A DNA stretch of 64,000 nucleotides from Chrysomallon squamiferum (lineage: Eukaryota; Mollusca; Gastropoda; Neomphalida; Peltospiridae), in NCBI GenBank assembly GCA_012295275.1, contig CM022674.1, positions 16,505,649 through 16,569,648 of the forward strand, in the 5' to 3' direction. How positions within the stretch are numbered: the stretch's first letter is position 1; each line of letters starts with the position of its first letter. Of this stretch, positions 39,670 through 51,243 are shown piece by piece. The notes under the pieces are model-generated. The model saw only the letters and a list, made by a program, of their open reading frames with translations. It was not told the origin of the DNA and searched no databases. A program made the position numbers and the translations under genes.

Positions 39670-40260
39670 TTGTATTTATTTCAAATTACGTGCACTTTCG
39701 GTGTATTTTTCTAGTAATAACTGATACAAATTATATTCTGCAGTTATTGACAATTTTTTTTTTCTATTGTCATAAACATATCTTTATCCAGAACATAAAT
39801 TAAAATAAAATAATTCAACAACATTTGTTTATGTAAATTTATATACAACAACTTCTTCCAAAGAAATACAAACATAAAATTAAATTTCACAAGTGTTATA
39901 TATTTACATTTAGCAATTGTTTCAAAATTAGCAGTTTATGGATTTATATCAAATAAAAGGTAAAACACATTAACAATTCAAACATTTTCTTTCATATTGC
40001 TTTCTTTTTTTCATTAATTTGGCAAACCGTCTTTCGGTTGTTCTTGTTTGTTGTTTTTTTGTTTGTTTTTTTTTTGTTTGTTTTTTTTTGTTTGTTTTTT
40101 TACTTGAATGGTATTATTTACAATATTTTGAATTATAAAAAGTTCCTGTCACTCGGAATTGTGTTTCATACATATTTTTTTATTGCTCTAATTAATTTTT
40201 GTATTCATTATGCTGGTACTATTGCTTCATTTGAACTAACAAAACACGCGTCTAGCTATC
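39670..40260 (-). pseudogene. Remote FREP relic: part of exon 4 and unit flank
   Basis: 39683-39750 matches the 3' end of exon 4 (TGCA.TTTC.GTGTATTTTTC..CAGTTATTGA) with the donor ACCT mutated to ACGT. 39780-39990 matches the block at 2080-2290, and 40195-40240 matches 2410-2450. It lies 12 kb outside the main cluster, past the PARP fragment. Confidence 0.65.
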
Positions 40261-40425
40261 GTGGTAGCAGTACTGAGCTGTTGCTGTCTGATCTAAATAA
40301 AAATATTCACGTTTTAGAAAATGAGTGAAAACGAGCTTTTAAGACGTAAACAGTTAACAACCAGCAGAATATTTTAAAATTATTTTCAGATAAAATATAA
40401 TTCTTGTCTCTGCGAGTTTTTCAGT

Positions 40426-40462
<37 letters not shown>

Positions 40463-40523
40463 TATAGACGTGGGTGCCACATAATTAAGAACATAATTTA
40501 GATTCTTAATGACTGTCATTATC

Positions 40524-40524
<1 letters not shown>

Positions 40525-40583
<59 letters not shown>
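40525..40583. repeat. (ATT)n microsatellite
   Basis: About 20 ATT units; (AT)n lies at 40428-40460. Confidence 0.95.
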
Positions 40584-40584
<1 letters not shown>

Positions 40585-40589
40585 TTGAC

Positions 40590-41528
40590 TTTCACGGTCA
40601 ACAAAGGGAATCCTGAGAGCAAAGATTTGCTATTTAATTTTCTGAGATATTTTTCTACCCCGTCTCTGTTTATGATTTAAATTTGTTATGAATCTAATTC
40701 ACAAAATTTGAATATAGAATGTATTTCACTGGTTTGTCGATAAACGATGTTCGAACCTGCGTATTAATAACTGAAAAAGAGGAAGAAGAAGTAGAAGAAG
40801 AAGATAACGTTCAACAATCTAAATGCAGCAAATAATAAAATACATCTGTTTACCTTTTTTTTTCATGTTTTATAATATATTATTGTTGTTTCTCTCGTTA
40901 TTTTTGCTACTGAACTTGTGTTATTATTTATCTTGAATGTTCATAAACGTAAATTACTTCATATTTTCCTATTTATTTCTGCACTTACGCGCAGACACCG
41001 TATAAACAGTAAATGTTACAAATCGTCGTAAATAGCTCTCGGCTGTACCTCTGTGTATCTCGTGCAGCAGTGACAGACTATTGTTATCTGACGTACATAA
41101 CAAACAAACACAAATTTGCTATACTGGGTATCCGAGTATGATTTGATTACCATTATATGTACAGGGATATATTTGGAAAACGAAAACACCATTATAAAAT
41201 TAATCTACAAAAGTCGTATGTATAGAATCATTCACAACCACAAAGTACGAAACGAAATATCATAAAATATTTAAAGTTGTCGTCAGTCCGTGTTTAGCAC
41301 TGAGAAACAGTCGTTATATTTTAACATATTTAACATCAGTGTCCACCCTTTTGTTAAGTGTTAACAATCATCTAGTATCCTTTGTCTGTACGCTCGTTTA
41401 TGCATTGTGAAATAGTCGTATCAAGATATAATCCTGCAACGTGCACAGTTGGTTTAAGTTTGCTGTCCGGTTACAAAATACTTGTATTATTTGTTTAGTC
41501 TGCGACAAACAGTTCATAAAATTTATTT

Positions 41529-41571
<43 letters not shown>

Positions 41572-42055
41572 TTTTTTGTCTCTGTGTCTGTTTATGAATT
41601 GTCAAAGAGTTACATTTAGAATAATTCTACAGTGTATACATCTGGATTCAGTTACCTTTCCGATTATAAAATTAAGATTAGTCATTCAGAATGCTATGTG
41701 TATAAAGACAGGAATCAGGATAAACATTGAGTTAATTGTGTCTGACAGAGGCAAAAGTATTTGTTCAGATTTTTAATAAGTAATATGAATCTTTCCTTAT
41801 TTTTAAATTGATGTACTTTTTAAAACTACTTTTCGCACAACCAGCTTGCAGCACCCAGAAAACTAAACAATCGTTCAACCAGCTGGGTGTCGTGCCTGAA
41901 CAAGATTTTTTTTTTTCACGAATTTTTTATAAACATTATCCCAATGATGAAAACACAAATAACTTTAAATAAATAAATAACAAGAACAAGAATAAGAACT
42001 GAAGATAATAATAATAATACAAAAGTAGTTATTTATTTATTTATTTACATTCTGT
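40590..42055. other. Intergenic sequence with (TTTA)n
   Basis: (TTTA)12 at 41522-41573. The 111-codon frame at 41441 runs through this repeat and has no domain. No gene supported. Confidence 0.55.
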
Positions 42056-42513
42056 TACTCGCAATCTTACAACCGTGTTTTAGACGTGACAGAGACTCGC
42101 AATCTTACAACCGTGTTTGAAACGTGACAGCGACTCGCAATCTTACAACCGTTTTTCTGACGTGACAGAGACTCGCAATCTTACAACCGTGTTTCAGACG
42201 TGACAGAGACTCGCAATCTTACAACCGTGTTTCAGACGTGACAGAGACTCGCAATCTTACAACCGTGTTTCAAACGTGACAGAGACTCGCAATCTTACAA
42301 CCGTGTTTCAGACGTGACAGAGACTCGCAATCTTACAACCGTGTTTCAGACGTGACAGAGACTCGCAATCTTACAACCGTGTTTCAGACGTGACAGAGAC
42401 TCGCAATCTTACAACCGTGTTTCAGACGTGACAGAGACACGCAATCTTACAACCGTGTTTCAGACATGACAGAGACTCGCAATCTTACAACCGTGTTTCA
42501 GACGTGACAGAGG
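42056..42513. repeat. 38-bp tandem repeat, 12 copies
   Basis: GCAATCTTACAACCGTGTTT begins units at 42061, 42099 and so on every 38 bp to 42513, with GACGTGACAGAGACTC completing each. Copies differ by only one to three bases. There are no unique spacers, so this is a minisatellite and not a spacer array. Confidence 0.95.
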
Positions 42514-43720
42514 ATTGCGACCTGTTGCACTGGAACTGAGATGAAAGCCGATCTAGAAAATACCCGGAGTATGTTTTATTTTGAAGATATTTTTGTTTGA
42601 AAAGCAAAAAGAAAAATTAATGTAAATAAAAATTATGTCTTTTTGTTCATTCCATTAAAGTAATATTAACACAAATTTTAAAAATGTAAATGTCTCTGTG
42701 GCCACAAGTTTGTTATGAAACAAGGAAACAAACAACAAGGAACTCAAACTCGGGTTCTACATGTTGTATTTTTTAATTTATTTTATTTTCGTTATTTTAT
42801 TATTGTATTATTTTTATTTATCTTATTTTTATTTTATTTTTTCATTTTATTTTTTGTTTGGAAGAAAAGATAATATTAAAAATATAAGAAAAAAGTAATA
42901 AAAGAAAAGAAGAAAAAAGTAATACATCTTGGTAGAAATTTCATTTACGATTTCTGTAATAAATGTTTAATTCTCTGCAGAAAAGAGCTATTACAAGTTT
43001 TTCATTTATTACATTTCAGTAAATCACTAATTTTTAAATTCATTTAAACGTTTATTTTAAAATTTGTAAAATAAGATTTTCTCAACACAACACTGAAAGG
43101 AAGACTTAATATTATGTAATTATTGTGATAAATAATTAACAAAATTGTTTTTTATAATACAACTACTACTACTACTAATAATAATAATAATAATAATTTC
43201 CATAACGTTTCCAAAACCTTCCATAGCCCACAAATCCAAATTTCCAAAACCATTTCCAAGCGAACTCAGTCACAACAAAGTGTTTTAGCAGTTTTTAAAT
43301 ATGTTTGTCAGAGTTAAAACGTTTTCCTCCACTAGGCTGCAGAGTATTCAGGTACGATTACTAGTAATGACAAATTTAATGTAATTTATTTTAGCGTTTT
43401 AAAATGCAGTTTTATTCTTGGTGTTAGACATCACTATGATGATATGTAAGGCAGATTGAGAGAAACATGAATACAGAAGTATTGCTTTAGAAACAGTTGT
43501 CGCCTTGATTTCTTTTTATTGAATTAATAACCCATATCTTTAAACTGCCCCAAATCCTACTCCTTATGGGTTTGTTGTCTGAATTATCAGTTGGAATTCT
43601 CTCTCAGTTTTATTATTTTGCAACTTTCGAACTCAGTTTCAAGTTTTTCTCTTTGCTTTCACAGTCTTTCTGAAACTATTAGATTAGTCAAATCAGTGAG
43701 ATTTCCCTTTTTCCTCAGCA
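42514..43720. other. Intergenic sequence
   Basis: AT-rich with (ACT)(AAT) short tracts at 43160-43196. No gene seen. Confidence 0.5.
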
Positions 43721-43721
43721 G

Positions 43722-43904
43722 ATGAAGACAGTGATTCAGTATGTTGTTCTAATCATGTTCACTTTGTCTCTAATTCAGTGCACTGAGTACATTGAGACGT
43801 TTACCATTCTACGCATCGCTCTAAACCCTAACCCTAAAATGAAAAATAATCTAACTCTAAAGGGCCGTTCAAATATTACAAAACACAATATTTGTCTAAA
43901 TTAA
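43722..43904 (+). CDS. Possible signal-peptide exon
   Basis: 60-codon frame starting with MKTVIQYVVLIMFTLSLIQC, which has the basic start, hydrophobic core and small residue before Cys expected of a secretory signal. After about 30 residues it runs into CTAAACCCTAACCCTAAA, a telomere-type motif, and loses protein-like character. It may be exon 1 of a secreted peptide whose other exons are not seen, or chance. Confidence 0.3.
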   Translation: MKTVIQYVVLIMFTLSLIQCTEYIETFTILRIALNPNPKMKNNLTLKGRSNITKHNICLN

Positions 43905-44014
43905 ACGGTAAACCGAAAGAAAGAAACAGTAAAAAAAAAAAAACAGGGAAGAAAGAAACAGTTTTATTCACAACAAATTTATTCTCATATATGAATTTCT
44001 TTGTATCATTTAGG

Positions 44015-44848
44015 TCATAAGCACTTAGTAATACGAATGTTGTGTCCGACTCCAACCAAAAACTCAGGAATGGACTTGGAACTATTGACACGGTCCTGGC
44101 ACAAGGATTTGAGTCTCCTCTGAAGGCGAATATGACCTTTGTTCTTGCACTTCTTCGGAGGGTTGCCAACTGCATCCTGTTGAAGAACGGTGCGTACAGT
44201 GGATTCTTCACGCTGGAACCACTGGATAACTTTCCAGACAGAAGAATGATGATGGCCAACCATGCTGAAAAACTTATTGTTCCACCCTTCACAACAGTTG
44301 TTCTTTCGGTGGCCGGCATTGAGAGTGACCTCATGTCCGTACTCCTCACACTTGTCCACAACCGCTTCAAACAGTTCATCGTACACAGAACTGGACTAGT
44401 TCTGCAGCAACGCGTAAACACATGTCATTCCAACGTCACGGAAAGGTACACGAAGCACATAAACCTGGGAGAACTGAGTTGGAGCCATGGAGACGTTGAC
44501 ATCCATGAAGATGGTAGTCGCAGTGGCCAGGCGCCTCAGTCCCAGTTCTGTGGTAAAGGCGATGATCCTGCTAATAGTCTCAGGTCCAGTGTCGTAGAGT
44601 AGGAATGGCTCTGGATAAGGGCCAACTGTTTTCTGCCACTCATCTGGTATGAACTCAGAGAGGTGCTGTGGTGCTGGAAGAGTCTTGCTTAGTGTTCTCC
44701 TCGAGTGGTAGGCGTGCCTGCACATCTGGTCAGAGCTCGGCTGAGACTTGAATGAAGATCTGTGATGACTTTTCCAGTGAGTTCGCAGCTTGGTCACGCA
44801 TGGCGCTGCGACACTTGGTGTATGAGATCTCAGTGTCATCAGGTGCAT
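44015..44848 (-). mobile_element. MULE-type transposase, internally deleted, one in-frame stop
   Basis: Codons 1-150 include FLLYDTGPE, RIIAFTTELGLRRLA, TTIFMDVNVSMAPTQFSQVY and VGMTCVYALLQN; then TAG at 44398-44396, and the same frame continues with YDELFEAVVDKCEEYG, KNNCCEGWNNKFFSMVGHHH, VWKVIQWFQREES and FLVGVGHNIR. These are the MULE DDE region and the C-terminal CEGWN motif seen in many mollusc repeats. The segment between DKCEEYG and VTLNAGH has lost about 150 residues, including the second catalytic Asp and the Glu. Non-functional. Confidence 0.82.
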
Positions 44849-44879
44849 GAACGACCGGGTTCAGGATCAGTCATATCTG

Positions 44880-45780
44880 CCGTAGTGCTGAGTGTAGCCA
44901 GACAACATATAAAGACATAATATAATACACTAATTAATACCAGAATATGAAGTCATTCAGAAATATTGATATTCAAACCTTAGACCCATTCTTTAATTTT
45001 TTCATTTTGTTCTGAAGAAACATAGAAGATTTTCCCGCCCATCCAATTAAATCGCATTTATTAACATATTAGTGCGTTTCAGAAATATAAAATGTACATA
45101 AAATTCTATACAGTATATGCACCCTTATACAAAATCAGACTGACTTTCTTGGAGCACTTCAACCAAATGTTCTTCCTAATAGCTAACTTGGTATACATGT
45201 TGCCATGATAAAAAAAAAAAATTTGATCCACCTTTCTGACTCTTGATGACATCCACAGTAATTTTATGCATATGTATGTGTATTTATTCTAATGATGGCA
45301 CTAATGATTCTAAGGAATGGTACTCCCTCGCATCTTTTATACTGATATCATCGGTAATTAAGTTGGAAGTCATCGGGAAAGCCATATATGGGATAACATA
45401 AAGGGATAGATCTGAGGACATAAAGAGAAGGGATTATCCCTTGAATGGGTCAGTTAGAGAATGGTTTCTTAAATGGTTTCTTAAAGAAAATGATAAATGA
45501 GACATTAAAAGAACCCATTGGATAGGTCAAGGACTCAATGACAATTAAAACTGAACTGGGTAAGTCAACTGGGAAATTGACTTATGTTAGAGAGATGTAC
45601 AGATATAGATTGACATAGTGTTTATGGTGAAAGATATGGATTGTCAATTGCGGAATGATGAGTAATTGGTGAAAGAGGTGCATATTTATGATGGAATATT
45701 TAAGTAGCATTAATAATATTAGTTTGGTATAAAAAAATAATTTTAATACCTTTAACATTTTTGAAATAGGAATTTTCGTA
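44880..45780. other. Intergenic sequence
   Basis: No frame above chance; 45360-45660 is slightly purine-rich with GGGATTATCCCTTGAATGGG-like short repeats. No gene. Confidence 0.5.
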
Positions 45781-45905
45781 AAAATGTAGTGTTTCTTTCT
45801 TTCCGTTTCTTTGTTATTATTTTTTTTCTGTTAATTTCCTTCCTGTTCCTTTTTTTTTTTTTTTTTTTTTTTTTTTGTTTTTCTTTCCTACAACCGTTTA
45901 ACAAA

Positions 45906-46175
45906 ATGGTTTATTTGATGACGTTCTTAGTGGTTCTGGAAGTGACCTTTATCGAGAGTACAGGAAATGACGTTATCGAGTGTACAGGAAAGTCACTCTC
46001 AATGCCGGCCACCGAAAGAACAACTGTTGTGAAGGGTGGAACAATAAGTTTTTCAGCATGGTTGGCCATCATCATCTTCTGTCTGGAAAGTTACCCAGTG
46101 GTTCCAGCGTGAAGAATCCACTGTACACACCGTTCTTCAACAGGATGCAGTTGGCAACCCCTGCTGTACATGTAG
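45906..46175 (+). mobile_element. MULE C-terminal fragment behind a hydrophobic leader
   Basis: Frame from ATG 45906 (MVYLMTFLVVLEVTFIEST, good purine context) enters a MULE fragment: VTLNAGHRKNNCCEGWNNKF in one frame, then, after a 1-base loss in the HHH codons near 46075, VWKVTQWFQREESTV in another. About 180 bp are near-identical and inverted relative to 44140-44330. The leader may be chance or captured host sequence. Confidence 0.7.
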
Positions 46176-46205
46176 TAAACTAAATAATAATGAAGAAAAA
46201 TAAAG

Positions 46206-46206
46206 A

Positions 46207-46251
<45 letters not shown>

Positions 46252-46348
46252 TAATTTAATATGAAAACCTGTATATAGATTATTTATTTATTTATTTATT
46301 TATTTTGATTATTTTATTTTTATTTAATATTACTTTATTTTATTTTTA

Positions 46349-46381
<33 letters not shown>

Positions 46382-46382
46382 T
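46206..46382. repeat. (AAT)n, (TTTA)n and (ATT)n tracts
   Basis: Simple repeats after the MULE fragment. Confidence 0.9.
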
Positions 46383-46901
46383 TCAATTTGACCGTTTCTC
46401 TTTTGTTGTTGTTGTCGTCGTTATCGAATTTGCTGTAATAAATGTTTTCGGAAAGAATTGTAAAACGTCAGTTGTTTGTGCAGTGTTTGAGGTGAAATTC
46501 ACATCAGCAGTGAGTACTGAGAACTGGATGGGATGGTATGGGGTGGGGGGTGACCTAGTTTATTAATTTTGTTTGAGCGCTGCGACACGACTTGAAGTCG
46601 ATCGATAAACGAGTTGTCATGGCAGCGAAACATAAGCTGCCTTGTAGTTTCTTTTATTTTTATTTATTTATTTGTTTATTTGTTTATTATTATTGTGTTG
46701 TTCTTTATGCTGTGATGATGATGATGATGATTAATATACTGTTCCCCTTTATTTTGTTTAGATTTAAAAATATACATATATACAAAAAATATGTTTTCAA
46801 TGATTTATTTCCGTATTAATTTCATAATTGATTTAAAATAATATATTTCGTTTTCTTCTTTTTTTCTTCTTCAAAATTAAGACTAACGGTTCGACGTTGA
46901 A

Positions 46902-46905
<4 letters not shown>

Positions 46906-46957
<52 letters not shown>

Positions 46958-47407
46958 GTTGTTGTTGTTGTTGATGATGATGATGATATAATAAAATCGA
47001 CAAGAACAGAAAAATGAACAACCACTACAAGAAGAACATTAACAATGACTGCAGCAATAATAATAATAACAAAGACACCATAAAATGCGCTAAATAATAA
47101 TAAGAAGTAGAAAAGTATCAATAATAGCGACGATAAGACACTAAACAGGCAGACAATAATAGAACTAATAATAATAATAACAACAACAATTATTACAACA
47201 TGAAGACGAGAAATCATTAAAATAACAACATTCACAGTAATGAAACAGCAACAACGACATGAATAATTATAATTCAAATGATAACAAAATAACAAATAAA
47301 TACCGTGAAAAAGACAAAATATTATTGAGAATTACAGCGATTCTGTTAATAGTAATAATGACAAGACGATGACAACACAGCGATAGCAGTAGAAATAATA
47401 ATAATAA

Positions 47408-47438
<31 letters not shown>

Positions 47439-47940
47439 AAGAAGAAGAAGAACAACAACAACAACAACAAAAACACAAAAACAGTTACAATAATAAGAAT
47501 TAAAATAACACTCATTATAATGACTATGACGACAACGATGAAGCTGACAACAGCAGAAATAATGAAAGTTACCATGATGATCACAATGGTAATAATAATC
47601 ATAGCGACATCAGAAAAAATATCATCAACCAAATAACAACATCAACAGCAACGACGTCAACAACAAGAATAACACTTACATAAAAAGTGAAAAATTATAA
47701 TGAGAAATGCAACTATTATAAAACCCAGTACTAATGATACAACGCCAACCACGGCGACATCAAAATAATAACAACAACAACAGTAGTAAGAATAATAAAA
47801 AGAACAACAACACAATGAAAAAGACGAGAAATTAAAACATTAGTAATAATTGTAATAAGAACAACAGCAGTAATAATACAAAGTTAATAATAACTAAATA
47901 AAAAAATACAGTTACGGTAAACAACGACGACGGCAACAAG
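46906..47940. repeat. Long low-complexity region: (TG)n, (GTT)n, (GAA)n, (AAC)n, degenerate AAY trinucleotides
   Basis: (TG)n at 46901-46955, (GTT)(GAT) to 46990, (GAA)15 at 47409-47452. The rest is degenerate AAC/AAT/GAC/ACA trinucleotides over almost 1 kb, with poly-hydrophobic frames in antisense. I see no gene. Confidence 0.75.
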
Positions 47941-47945
47941 AAAAC

Positions 47946-48290
47946 AAGTAATGAAGGTGACAGTAATGGCAATTAATGAAGGTGACAGTAATGACAATTA
48001 ATGAAGGTGACAGTAATGACAATTAATGAAGGTGACAGTAATGACAAGTGATGAAGGACAAGTAATGAAGGTGACAGTGAAGGTGACAGTGACAATTAAT
48101 GAAGGTGACAGTAATGACAATTAATGAAGGTGACAGTAATGACAATTAATGAAGGTGACAGTAATGACAATTAATGAAGGTGACAGTAATGACAATTAAT
48201 GAAGGTGACAGTAATGACAATTAATGAAGGTGACAGTAATGACAATTAATGAAGGTGACAGTAATGACAATTAATGAAGATGACAGTTAT
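47946..48290. repeat. 25-bp tandem repeat, about 13 copies
   Basis: AATGAAGGTGACAGTAATGA starts each unit, ended by CAATT. Regular from 47972 to 48285 except for an irregular stretch at 48045-48105. The 25-bp period is not a multiple of three, so it is not coding. Confidence 0.93.
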
Positions 48291-48299
48291 GACGGTAAA

Positions 48300-48940
48300 C
48301 ATTTTTTTTTTTTATCTCACGCAGTAGGGTGTTTAGCCATACCCTAATAGGGCCTCGTTCAAGCAGTGGAACGTTTTCTTAGCGATATTTAGATGTACTG
48401 TTTTCTGTGTTTCTTTAACATAGCAAATTGGTCCTAACTTATTTACTAAGCCACGGATCGCAATTTTGTTTATACCTACATCATAGTGGATACTTGATAT
48501 TATATATACTTTATATCTGTAGTATATGCAAATATATATATTATAATCAACAGTCACAGTTTTTTTATTACACGGTCATTGGGTCCACAAAAGGCGCAAT
48601 CCCTAGACAAGAAACGAGCCATATTTAATAGATTCGTTATCACTCGAAACTAAGACCGCTTATGCGCTGGGCTCCGTGAAAATAGTGATGATGACAATAT
48701 TTATAATAATCATAGTGACATGAGATAAAAGCCATCCAGTATAAAAAAAAAAAAAAAAAAAAACAACACATTAACAGTAGCGACGACAACAATGACAGCG
48801 GTAATAACAAAGCAGGACAAACTCACATAATAATAGGCTTATTATTGTTATTGGTGGTGGTGGTGGTGGTGGTGGTGGCGGTGGTGGTGGTGTTATTGTT
48901 TGTTTGTTTTTTATTTGATTTTTGTACATGGCTGCTTCTG
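48300..48940. other. Unassigned sequence with poly(A) and (GGT)n
   Basis: 48310-48670 is a moderately complex stretch with no recognised domain, possibly a repeat element. Poly(A) at 48743-48762, (GGT)n at 48855-48892. Confidence 0.4.
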
Positions 48941-48944
48941 TCAC

Positions 48945-49265
48945 CTAACACAGGCCACATCCAGACTCTTGGTCTTGTACAGCGATATAGAGAAGAGGAG
49001 GACGTGAAACTCTTCTGTGGCCTGCTAGATGGACTCGCCTTCTTACTAGTGGATGATCTCCCTGAGGGTCTGTCATATCTACAGCAGCACATACCAGAAA
49101 GACTCGAACCTCTGCTGGACTACCTTGACAACACCTATGTGTCCTCATGAAGGGGAATCAAGAACCAACAACACATGCGAGGGATGGAACAGCGCCTTTG
49201 CAAATCTAGTTGGACATGTACACCCTACCATCTGGAGAGACATTGATAGCACACGCCCAGTCTAA
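48945..49265 (+). mobile_element. MULE-type transposase fragment, C-terminal half
   Basis: First frame: LGLVQRYREEEDVKLFCGLL, DGLAFLLVDDLPEGLSYLQQ, HIPERLEPLLDYLDNTYVS, then stop. A shifted frame follows at once: GESRTNNTCEGWNSAFANLV, GHVHPTIWRDIDS, stop. The order matches the MULE family at 44 kb, with an internal deletion and frameshift at the TYVS/ESRTNN junction. It contains the middle part missing from the 44 kb copy. Confidence 0.82.
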
Positions 49266-49269
49266 ATAA

Positions 49270-51080
49270 ACGCGTGACGAACATTAATGCCGTGGCTGAC
49301 GAATATTGTGCGAACTCATATTAAGACGTCTGTGATGGCGGGCCCACCATCTGTTACAGTGTGTAGCGAGTCAGACGCAATGAATGAAGGAAGAAATAAC
49401 TAAAGACGGTAAGTTGAACTGATTTCACTTCCATGGTATTTGCTTGCGGTGTGTATGATTGGGCGTGTGTGTGTGTGTTGTGTGTATCGATGTACGCATG
49501 TATGTCGCGCAACGGTGATACTACAGGTACTACTACAATACTACTACTACTGCTAGTAATAATTCTGACATCAAGGGAAAACGCAACATCGGGAACAGTA
49601 ACATTAACAGTAAAAAATATAACAACGATATAAAACAGCAACCACCACAGTAACAACAACAACAACCACGGAAGCAGTGATATTAACAAAATGGTAAAAA
49701 TGTCAGTTACTTAAATGAGAACAACATTAATAAAACACCGATGATACGACACCAGCGTTAACAATCACAGTTAGACTTATATGAAGAAAAAAACTAACAA
49801 CAACGGTATCACAACAACGTCAGAAACGATAGCAGTACAGGAATAACAGCAATCATTTTAAAACATTAGTGAAAACTACAACATAATATTAAAATAAAGG
49901 CAACAGCGAGGACATCAATACAAATGATGATTACAATAATGATAAAATAATAATAATTATGTGATGATGATGACGATGATGATAATGTCAACAGGAAAAA
50001 CCAAAACATTAACGCAAAAGACCACAACGACGGCAGTAATTATATTAATTAACAATGTATGAATAACAGTTTCCGTAAAAAGCGAAAAATTACAATGAGA
50101 CAACAATAACAGAAGATACCAACGACAGCGACACCAATATAAATAATAATAATAATAATAATAATCACGGTGAAAAGACCAACCGGCACAATAACATCAT
50201 TAGCATTCATTATGCACAGATAAATAATTAAATCTAACGCTAGACTTGATCATGTCAGTTTGTAATTAATGTTACGTTATAACAGTAAAAAACGTATTTC
50301 AGTTTTCTTTTTTCCTTTATCAGTTATATTTTTGGATGAATATTATTTTTTATTAATTTATTGAATGGGCATTAATAATTAAATTGATTTACTGGTAATT
50401 AATTCACGAAACAAGTAACCCGGTTCAAGTCTAGTTTAAATTTCTATTTTGACGATCTGAGGCTGAAAGTGAAAGGCAGACGAGACTATTTATAGTGCAG
50501 GAAATACAATCTACCTTTTTTTTTAAATTATTATAATTATTATTATTATTTAAGTAAGTTTAAAACGAAATATAAGAAATGAATCTAAGGATATACATTT
50601 ACTAGTTTTTTTTTTTTTGTTGCTTTTTTTTAATAAATTTTAATATAACTCTTGTAATAAAAGTGTCTGTGAATTAAATGTCATTACCCGAAAATAAGTG
50701 ACGTCACTTGTCAGAATTGCTTCTGTATTTTCATGTCATCACAGTGACTTGTGACAGAGAACGTAATGTTGTTAACTGATCATAACGGTGTGTGTTATTA
50801 ACTTGCAGAAAATAGAAAGTATTTACAAATACATTATTTTATTACAGAAGATTTTTCGATCAAAAATGAAAAGTTTATAGCACATAGACTCTCATTATTC
50901 AGTGCTACTTTAGCGTATGATCTACGCGATCTAATGATCTACACCGAGCAACAAGTAACTTTGGTGTGTGATCTACGCGGTTATTTTAATTATTATTTTG
51001 TTTATTGTTGGTTTTTTATTTTTGTTTCACGGCATAAATAAATTTAAAAAAACACAAATATTACATATTTGTAATTTATA
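49270..51080. other. Gene-poor sequence with degenerate AAC/GAC trinucleotides
   Basis: 49500-50220 is again AAC/AAT/GAC-rich, like 47.0-47.9 kb. No gene recognised. Confidence 0.5.
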
Positions 51081-51081
51081 G

Positions 51082-51151
51082 GAACAAGGGCTAAAAAGTA
51101 TACTATATGTGAATACTGTATTGATGAATTGAGCGAATATCTGCTAGAAAC
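51082..51151 (+). CDS. Candidate 70-nt internal exon with a CxxC motif
   Basis: Acceptor TTTATAG before 51082 and donor GTAAGA after 51151. The open frame reads TRAKKYTICEYCIDELSEYL and ends in LLET, acidic with CEYC. No family recognised and no partner exon proven; the terminal exon at 53620 is the nearest candidate on this strand. Confidence 0.3.
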
Positions 51152-51243
51152 GTAAGAAAAAGATCTTCAGTTTTCTTCGATCTTCCTTCATTTCTCCACC
51201 ACAATGACGACATAGTGCAACATTTTCTACATCATCTACACTA

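Noticed and set aside
42056-42513. 38-bp regular repeats resembling a CRISPR array
   Set aside because: Units follow each other without unique spacers and the DNA is eukaryotic; it is a minisatellite.
44042-44602. 186-codon plus-strand frame
   Set aside because: It is antisense to the MULE transposase frame, which carries the recognisable motifs.
46822-47632. Two long antisense hydrophobic frames suggesting membrane proteins
   Set aside because: They are translations of degenerate trinucleotide DNA (TTATTG and GTT patterns) with no splice or start context.
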